From the NCBI RefSeq assembly GCF_019598945.1, contig NZ_CP080598.1:1736001-1800000 (forward strand): DNA of 64,000 nucleotides, in the 5' to 3' direction. A model generated the notes under the pieces. The model did not search any database, was not told where the DNA came from, and was given only the letters and a program-made list of their open reading frames with translations. A program made the position numbers and the translations under genes. The stretch comes from Sphaerospermopsis torques-reginae ITEP-024. Its GTDB lineage: Bacteria > Cyanobacteriota > Cyanobacteriia > Cyanobacteriales > Nostocaceae. Shown here in pieces: positions 57,003 through 64,000 of the stretch (position 1 is its first letter; every line of letters starts with the position of its first letter).

Positions 57003-57473
57003 ATGTCTCGTCGTGGAGTAAGTCAAAGGCGGCCTGTTCCGCCTGACTCAGTTTATAATAGTCGCCTAGTTAGCATGATGATGCGGCGGGTAATGCGTCA
57101 TGGAAAAAAATCCCTTGCTGCCAGGATTGTTTATGATGCTTTAAAAACCATTGAAGAACGGACTGGTGGCAATGCTCTAGAAACATTTGAAAGAGCAGTC
57201 CGTAACGCTACACCTCTGGTAGAAGTAAAAGCTCGAAGAGTAGGTGGTGCGACTTATCAAGTACCAATGGAAGTCCGTTCAGATCGTGGTACTACCCTAG
57301 CATTGCGCTGGTTAGTACAATTTTCCCGGTCTAGACCAGGACGCACAATGGCTAGTAGACTAGCAAATGAATTAATGGACGCTGCGAATGAAACAGGGAG
57401 TTCCATTCGTAAGCGCGAAGAAACGCACCGTATGGCGGAAGCAAACAAAGCATTTGCACACTACCGTTACTAA
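57003..57473 (+). CDS. rpsG: 30S ribosomal protein S7
   Basis: 156 residues: [40 protein letters not shown] and the C-terminal [20 protein letters not shown]. Primary 16S rRNA-binding protein that organises the head of the small subunit; S7 often represses its own operon in bacteria. A hairpin (ACGATATATCG...GGTATATCGT, 57481-57512) follows. Confidence 0.98.
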   Translation: MSRRGVSQRRPVPPDSVYNSRLVSMMMRRVMRHGKKSLAARIVYDALKTIEERTGGNALETFERAVRNATPLVEVKARRVGGATYQVPMEVRSDRGTTLALRWLVQFSRSRPGRTMASRLANELMDAANETGSSIRKREETHRMAEANKAFAHYRY

Positions 57474-57611
57474 ATGGAGCAACGATATATCGCCAAAAAA
57501 TTAGCGGTATATCGTCAACTTTCTGCCCAAGACGGTTTTCCGTAAAAGTATAGAATCTTAACAAAGAGTAATATACAAGATATCATGAGTCCTAAATTAT
57601 AGGAGGTAACT

Positions 57612-59690
57612 GTGGCACGCACAAACCCGCTAGAGAAAGTACGCAATATCGGTATTGCGGCGCATATAGATGCGGGAAAAACGACAACAACAGAGAGAAT
57701 ATTATTTTACTCTGGGATAATTCATAAAATTGGTGAAGTTCACGAAGGAACAGCAGTAACAGACTGGATGGAACAGGAGCGGGAGCGGGGAATTACCATC
57801 ACTGCTGCTGCGATCAGTACCAGTTGGAAAGATCATCAAATTAACATTATTGACACTCCCGGTCACGTGGACTTCACAATTGAAGTTGAACGTTCCATGC
57901 GGGTGTTAGATGGTGTAATAGCTGTCTTTTGTTCCGTTGGTGGTGTTCAACCTCAGTCTGAGACAGTATGGCGGCAAGCTGACCGCTACAAAGTACCTCG
58001 CATTGCCTTCATCAACAAGATGGATCGCACAGGAGCGAACTTTTATAGAGTTCATGAGCAAATGCGCGATCGCCTGAGAGCAAATGCCATTGCCATTCAA
58101 CTGCCCATCGGTAGCGAAAGTGATTTTAAGGGTATTGTTGATTTGGTACGGATGTGTGCGTATATGTACACAAACGACCAAGGAACGGATATTCAGGAAA
58201 CAGAAATTCCTGCCGAATTGCAAGACAAAGCAGCAGAATATCGCACTGCGTTGATAGAAGCAGTATCGGAAACTGATGACGAACTGATGAATAAGTACTT
58301 CGAGGGAGAAGAACTTACAGAAGCGGAAATCCGTACTGCACTGCGTAAAGGAACAATTGCTGGAACAATTGTACCTGTGCTTTGTGGTTCAGCATTCAAA
58401 AACAAAGGCGTGCAGTTGATGCTGGATGCAGTCGTAGATTACCTGCCAGCACCAATTGACGTACCAGCAATTCAAGGTACATTGCCCAGTGGGGACACTG
58501 TAGAACGCAAGGCTGATGATAATGAACCCTTGTCAGCTTTAGCCTTCAAGATTATGGCAGACCCCTACGGTCGTCTGACCTTTATTCGCGTTTATTCTGG
58601 TGTGCTGAAAAAAGGTAGCTACGTCCTCAACGCTACCAAAGGCAAGAAAGAACGTATCTCTCGCCTGGTCGTTTTGAAAGCAGACGAACGTCAAGACGTT
58701 GAAGAACTACGGGCTGGTGACTTAGGCGCAGCAGTAGGATTGAAAGACACCTTGACTGGTGACACTCTATGTGATGAAGGCTCAGCAGTAATTCTAGAAT
58801 CCTTGTTTATTCCTGAACCTGTCATCTCGGTAGCGGTTGAACCCAAAACCAAGAATGACATGGATAAGCTATCCAAAGCACTACAAGCTCTGTCCGAAGA
58901 AGACCCAACTTTCCGCGTCAGTGTTGATCCAGAAACCAACCAAACAGTGATTGCCGGGATGGGAGAACTACACCTGGAAATTCTTGTAGACCGGATGTTA
59001 CGGGAATTCAAGGTAGAAGCCAACGTGGGTGCGCCCCAGGTAGCTTACCGGGAAACCATTCGCAAAGCTGTCAACAAAATTGAAGGTAAGTTTATCCGCC
59101 AAAGCGGTGGTAAGGGGCAATACGGTCACGTTGTGATTGACTTAGAACCAGGTAAACCAGGTTCAGGTTTTGAATTCGTTTCTAAAATTGTCGGTGGTTC
59201 AGTACCTAAAGAGTACGTAGGACCTGCTGAACAAGGAATGAAAGAATGTTGTGAATCTGGTGTATTAGCCGGATATCCACTCATTGACGTTAAAGCCACT
59301 TTAGTAGATGGTTCTTACCACGACGTAGACTCTTCAGAAATGGCATTTAAAATCGCTGGTTCAATGGCGATGAAAGAAGCTGTAACAAAGGCTTCACCCG
59401 TATTGTTAGAGCCGATGATGAAAGTAGAAGTTGAAGTCCCAGAAAACTTCCTTGGTGATGTTATGGGTGATCTCAACTCTCGTCGCGGGCAAATCGAAGG
59501 TATGGGATCTGAAGATGGTTTAGCTAAAGTAACAGCTAAAGTACCATTGGCAGAAATGTTTGGCTACGCTACTGATATCCGGTCAAAAACTCAAGGTCGT
59601 GGTATCTTTTCAATGGAGTTTAGCAACTACGATGAAGTGCCTCGCAACGTGGCTGAGGCCATCATTGCAAAAAGCAAAGGGAACGCATAA
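57612..59690 (+). CDS. fusA: Translation elongation factor G
   Basis: 692 residues from GTG 57612, preceded by an ideal AGGAGG at five bases. G domain motifs: [25 protein letters not shown]. Domains II-V follow, including [16 protein letters not shown] and the C-terminal [20 protein letters not shown]. GTPase that moves tRNA-mRNA through the ribosome. Downstream of rpsG, 22 bp before tuf. Confidence 0.98.
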   Translation: MARTNPLEKVRNIGIAAHIDAGKTTTTERILFYSGIIHKIGEVHEGTAVTDWMEQERERGITITAAAISTSWKDHQINIIDTPGHVDFTIEVERSMRVLDGVIAVFCSVGGVQPQSETVWRQADRYKVPRIAFINKMDRTGANFYRVHEQMRDRLRANAIAIQLPIGSESDFKGIVDLVRMCAYMYTNDQGTDIQETEIPAELQDKAAEYRTALIEAVSETDDELMNKYFEGEELTEAEIRTALRKGTIAGTIVPVLCGSAFKNKGVQLMLDAVVDYLPAPIDVPAIQGTLPSGDTVERKADDNEPLSALAFKIMADPYGRLTFIRVYSGVLKKGSYVLNATKGKKERISRLVVLKADERQDVEELRAGDLGAAVGLKDTLTGDTLCDEGSAVILESLFIPEPVISVAVEPKTKNDMDKLSKALQALSEEDPTFRVSVDPETNQTVIAGMGELHLEILVDRMLREFKVEANVGAPQVAYRETIRKAVNKIEGKFIRQSGGKGQYGHVVIDLEPGKPGSGFEFVSKIVGGSVPKEYVGPAEQGMKECCESGVLAGYPLIDVKATLVDGSYHDVDSSEMAFKIAGSMAMKEAVTKASPVLLEPMMKVEVEVPENFLGDVMGDLNSRRGQIEGMGSEDGLAKVTAKVPLAEMFGYATDIRSKTQGRGIFSMEFSNYDEVPRNVAEAIIAKSKGNA

Positions 59691-59712
59691 TTAAAAAAGG
59701 AAACGAGTATAC

Positions 59713-60942
<1,230 letters not shown>

Positions 60943-60966
60943 TACCTTTTTGTCTTTGTAACCAAG

Positions 60967-61001
60967 GAGCAGAGATTGGGAAAGTATGTCTCTGCTCTTT
61001 T
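60967..61001 (+). terminator. Rho-independent terminator after tuf
   Basis: GAGCAGAGA ... TCTCTGCTC stem of nine base pairs, followed by TTTT, 25 bp past the tuf stop. It separates tuf from rpsJ. Confidence 0.85.
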
Positions 61002-61310
61002 ATCTTCCCTTTACCAATTTTTAGATTTTAAATTTTTGATTCTTAATTTGTGTCTAAAATCTAAAATCTAAAATCTAAGTAAGCAGTCAGCAGTCAGCAG
61101 TCAGCAGTCAGCAAGAAAGAAAAAACCCATCAATAATAGGCTTTAAGTTGCTCTTATTAACACTGGTGTCATTTGACAAAACAGGAGCATCCTTATTAAT
61201 TCAGTCTCTCTCTAGAGAATAGCTGATTACTGATTACTGATTACTGATAGCTGAATACTTACAAATCTAAAACCTAAAATCTAAAATTCACAGAACCTGG
61301 AAAACTAAAG
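61002..61310. repeat. tuf-rpsJ gap with heptamer arrays
   Basis: TCTAAAA units (61052-61078), AGTCAGC units (61083-61115) and TTACTGA units (61225-61250). rpsJ must have its own promoter here; I cannot point to it. CATTTGACAAAACAGGAGC near 61170 offers a TTGACA but no paired -10. Confidence 0.7.
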
Positions 61311-61628
61311 ATGGCAACTTTACAGCAGCAAAAGATTAGAATTCGCTTACAGGCTTTTGACCGACGTTTATTGGATACATCTTGCGAGAAGATTGTAGAT
61401 ACAGCTAACCGTACTAACGCTACAGCTATCGGACCGATTCCTTTACCCACAAAACGGAAGATATATTGCGTGCTGCGCTCACCTCACGTAGATAAAGATT
61501 CCCGCGAGCATTTTGAAACCCGCACCCATCGTCGGATTATTGATATTTACCAGCCTTCTTCTAAAACTATTGATGCGCTGATGAAGTTGGATTTACCATC
61601 TGGTGTAGATATCGAAGTTAAACTTTAA
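61311..61628 (+). CDS. rpsJ: 30S ribosomal protein S10
   Basis: 105 residues: [60 protein letters not shown]. Part of the 30S head and also NusE in transcription antitermination. In cyanobacteria it follows tuf; here a terminator and 368 bp separate them. Confidence 0.98.
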   Translation: MATLQQQKIRIRLQAFDRRLLDTSCEKIVDTANRTNATAIGPIPLPTKRKIYCVLRSPHVDKDSREHFETRTHRRIIDIYQPSSKTIDALMKLDLPSGVDIEVKL

Positions 61629-61764
61629 TTAGAACAGGAAATAGGGAATAGGGAATAGGGAAGAGAGATCAATATTAATCTTTTTTTTCCTTTTGCCTGT
61701 TGCCTTTTCCCTCTGATAACTGAAAATTTACATGGAATATTTTTAGGTATGAATATTAACCTAG

Positions 61765-61792
61765 CCCTAAGAGAAATTTTCTTAGGGTTTTT
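61765..61792 (+). terminator. Rho-independent terminator after rpsJ
   Basis: CCCTAAGA, loop, TCTTAGGG stem followed by TTTTTC. Lies 137 bp past the rpsJ stop; the interval holds GGGAATA units. Confidence 0.85.
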
Positions 61793-61893
61793 CAATAGCT
61801 ATAAAACAAATGATAAAATATAAACAAAGTACGGCGACAGTAAAAAAATATATTTTCAGAATAAATAAGAATAAACTTGATACCCACCTAACA

Positions 61894-62544
61894 ATGACAT
61901 CTTCTTCAAAAATTGCCGTCCGTGAACTACCTCTGTTCCCGTTACCTGAGGTGGTGCTGTTTCCCACTAGACCATTACCTTTACATATATTTGAATTTCG
62001 CTACCGAATCATGATGAACACGATTTTGGCAGGCGATCGCAGGTTTGGGGTTTTAATGGTCGATCCGATCAAAGGGACTATCGCTAACGTCGGTTGCTGT
62101 GCTGAAATTATCCATTGTCAGCGATTACCAGATGATCGCATGGAAATGTTAACTTTGGGACAGCAAAGATTTCGGGTTTTAGAGTATGTACGGGAAAAGC
62201 CTTACCGTGTAGGTTTGGTAGAATGGATTGAAGACCAACCACCATCTCAGGATCTTCGCCCTTTAGCCACTGAAGTAGAACAACTACTCACGGATGTTGT
62301 CAGGCTTTCCGCTAAGTTAACCGAAAAAGATATCGAATTACCAGAAGATTTACCTGATTTACCTACTGAGTTATCTTACTGGGTAGCTAGTAATCTTTAT
62401 GGTGTCGCTCCTGAACAACAAGCATTGTTGGAACTACAAGACACATCCGCTCGTTTACAAAGAGAAGCAGAAATTTTGACTTCTACTCGCAATCATCTGG
62501 CAGCACGTTCTGTTCTTAAAGACACATTTAATAATATGGGTTGA
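61894..62544 (+). CDS. LON-protease substrate-binding-domain protein (LON N-terminal domain only)
   Basis: 216 residues from ATG 61894 (MTSSSKIAVRELPLFPLPEV); the open frame reaches further upstream to 61810 but that part is AT-rich and unlike the family. Contains the LON N domain: VVLFPTRPLPLHIFEFRYRI, FGVLMVDPIKGTIANVGCCA, LGQQRFRVLEY, and a helical C-terminal part. No AAA+ or protease domain, so not a protease; probably binds substrates or partners. Confidence 0.88.
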   Translation: MTSSSKIAVRELPLFPLPEVVLFPTRPLPLHIFEFRYRIMMNTILAGDRRFGVLMVDPIKGTIANVGCCAEIIHCQRLPDDRMEMLTLGQQRFRVLEYVREKPYRVGLVEWIEDQPPSQDLRPLATEVEQLLTDVVRLSAKLTEKDIELPEDLPDLPTELSYWVASNLYGVAPEQQALLELQDTSARLQREAEILTSTRNHLAARSVLKDTFNNMG

Positions 62545-62838
62545 GGAGGCAGGAGGCAGAAGTTATTTATTTTGGATTTTGGATTTTGGATTTTGGATTT
62601 TGGATTTTTTCTTATCCCCAATTTATAGCTACAGCCATTAAGATCAGGATATAAACTTTAGTGGGTGGCGGTATGAACAGACTTTAAATGTGACAGGTGA
62701 TTGGTGATTGGTGACTGGTGACTGGGGAAGAAAATTTTAGATTTTAGATTTTAGATTTTAGATTGGAGTTCACAAAAACAATCCAAAATCCAAAATCCAA
62801 AATCCAAAATCCAAAATAAATAACTCCTGACTCCTTCC
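62545..62838. repeat. Heptamer arrays and compound element copy 5
   Basis: GGATTTT units at 62572-62605, TGATTGG/TGACTGG units at 62695-62722, then the compound element (TTTTAGA units, core GGAGTTCACAAAAACAATCC, CCAAAAT units; 62732-62818) and CTCCTGA units next to the hemA stop. The core has one change (TTCACA for TTGACA). Confidence 0.9.
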
Positions 62839-64000
62839 TTAACTAAACTGCTCTTCTGCATCTAAATTAAATAACATTTGCAGAGTTCGCATACAATTAC
62901 GTCTGGTTTCAACATCTTGTTGCGCCCGTAGTTGTACCATTGGATCATGTAAAATTTTATTTACTATTCCTCGTGTGAGAGCTTCAATCACTTCTTGGTG
63001 TTTTTCACCAAATTCTGACCCTAAGCGAGATAATGCTTTTTGTAATTCTTGCTCGCGGATGTTTTCAACTTTATTCCGCAAAGAACTGATAGTAGAGACA
63101 GTTTCTAAACTCCGCCACCACACATCAAAATCTGCCACCTCTTCATCTAGGATTTTTTCGGCTTCCTGCGCCATTTTCCGACGACTTTCGTAATTTTGCG
63201 CTACAACCGCCTTTAAATCATCCACATTAAACGCCTGAACATTTGGCAAATCGTTTAGATCTGCATCAACGTTACGGGGTACAGAAATATCAAATAACAT
63301 CAACGAGTGGTTAGGATCTAAAACCATTTCTAACTTAGCACGATCCAAAATTGGCTCCGTTGAAGAAGTGCTAGTAAATACAATTTCACTATGTGAAACC
63401 ACTGATATCATTTCTGGTAACAGATGTATTTTAATAGGTACTTCTGGGAACTGCTTTGCTAATTCTTCCGCACGTTCACGGGAACGGTTCACAATAGCAA
63501 TTCGAGTTGCACCTTTAGAAATTAGGTGTTGTACAAGTAACCGAGACATTTTCCCCGCACCGAGAATAGCGATCCGATAGGGAGCTAAATTTTCTACCTT
63601 AATTTGCGCTAATTCCACAGCAGCGGAACTAATAGAAACTGCACCAGTACCAATACTGGTTTCTGTACGGACTCGTTTACCTGCGGTGATAGCTTGTTTA
63701 AATAAGCGATTTAAAATTGTTTTTATACCATTAAATTGTTGTCCCAGTTTGTGAGTATTTTTCACCTGAGCCAGAATTTGACCTTCACCAAGAACCAAAC
63801 TATCCAAACCCGCAGCAACTCGCATCACATGAGTCACAGCGTCAGAGTGCATCAAAGTAAATAAATGTTGACGCAAAGATATGATAGGTAATTTGCTGTG
63901 TTCTGCCAGAAACTGAGTAACTTCTTGAATACCGTAAGTAATTTCACTGCTAACAATGTAAATTTCCAGACGGTTACAGGTGCTAAGAATAGCGACTTCA
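62839..64000 (-). CDS. hemA: Glutamyl-tRNA reductase (N-terminus beyond window)
   Basis: The frame runs off the right edge. It includes the catalytic Cys motif [16 protein letters not shown] close to the edge, [20 protein letters not shown], the NADPH-binding [20 protein letters not shown] and the C-terminal dimerisation helix. Reduces glutamyl-tRNA to glutamate-1-semialdehyde, the first step to heme, chlorophyll and bilins. About 40-50 N-terminal residues are missing from the window. Confidence 0.96.
   Translation of the reverse strand, partial: EVAILSTCNRLEIYIVSSEITYGIQEVTQFLAEHSKLPIISLRQHLFTLMHSDAVTHVMRVAAGLDSLVLGEGQILAQVKNTHKLGQQFNGIKTILNRLFKQAITAGKRVRTETSIGTGAVSISSAAVELAQIKVENLAPYRIAILGAGKMSRLLVQHLISKGATRIAIVNRSRERAEELAKQFPEVPIKIHLLPEMISVVSHSEIVFTSTSSTEPILDRAKLEMVLDPNHSLMLFDISVPRNVDADLNDLPNVQAFNVDDLKAVVAQNYESRRKMAQEAEKILDEEVADFDVWWRSLETVSTISSLRNKVENIREQELQKALSRLGSEFGEKHQEVIEALTRGIVNKILHDPMVQLRAQQDVETRRNCMRTLQMLFNLDAEEQFS

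Overview
The window is a piece of chromosome from a filamentous, probably heterocyst-forming cyanobacterium (Nostocales: Anabaena/Nostoc/Dolichospermum-like). The evidence is: many HIP1 octamers (GCGATCGC); cyanobacterium-restricted families (NblB-like HEAT protein, DUF760, DUF2854, DUF2839, CRR7, Asr1405/Asl0597 family, SasA with a KaiB-like sensor domain, a group 2 sigma factor, a 1560-residue glutamate synthase of the ferredoxin type); low GC; and dense 7-bp short tandem repeats (CCAATTA, CCAGTCA, GGATTTT, GGGAACA, CAGGAGT types) in most intergenic gaps, as described for heterocystous cyanobacteria. From memory, nblB/sigD/carB/dps lie close together in Anabaena PCC 7120 too. I see no tRNA, rRNA or CRISPR array.

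Layout. 0-9.3 kb: housekeeping and stress genes (DUF456, nblB-like, CBS pair, Nudix, DUF760, sigD-like sigma factor, carB, dps). 9.7-13.9 kb: small cyanobacterial proteins, a [2Fe-2S] ferredoxin-like protein, an 84/91-bp repeat array, an SLH-type lipoprotein and a secreted-protein gene split by one stop codon. 14-30.6 kb: regulation and envelope genes (sasA, receiver-only regulator, ppk, sensor kinase, sigma-like protein, CbbX-like AAA+ protein, M48 peptidase, DinG-like helicase with degenerate motifs, thioesterase), with mobile-element remains. 30.7-32.8 kb: a scar of dead accessory genes (C-terminal fragment of unknown type, broken type IIG restriction-modification gene, antitoxin 5' fragment). 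33-34.2 kb: dxr.

34.4-47.2 kb is a membrane-glycan island. It holds two PIG-V-like GT-C enzymes, a GT87 enzyme broken or slipping at a T9 tract, a methyltransferase-GT2 fusion, a GT39/ArnT-like enzyme, two polyprenyl-phosphate-sugar synthase-like GT2 enzymes, an SMR-type flippase-like protein and a membrane-anchored NodB deacetylase. Between them lie a Phd/PIN toxin-antitoxin pair and at least three paralog or gene fossils. Together they have the logic of a lipid-linked sugar pathway: make the polyprenyl-P-sugar, flip it, transfer it outside the cytoplasm. The acceptor is unknown. This is the best candidate for an undescribed system here.

47.3-64 kb returns to core functions: ferredoxin-type glutamate synthase, phosphodiester glycosidase-like exoprotein, mannose-6-phosphate isomerase-type cupin, HesB/IscA protein, the str operon (rpsL, rpsG, fusA, tuf) with a clear sigma-70-type promoter, then rpsJ behind a terminator, a LON-substrate-binding-domain protein and hemA, which runs off the right edge.

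The region carries many fresh gene lesions (in-frame stops, a homopolymer frameshift, truncated paralogs, IS remains), pointing to active decay and recombination outside the core genes. All functional calls are by reading motifs and remembered family features; no database search was run.
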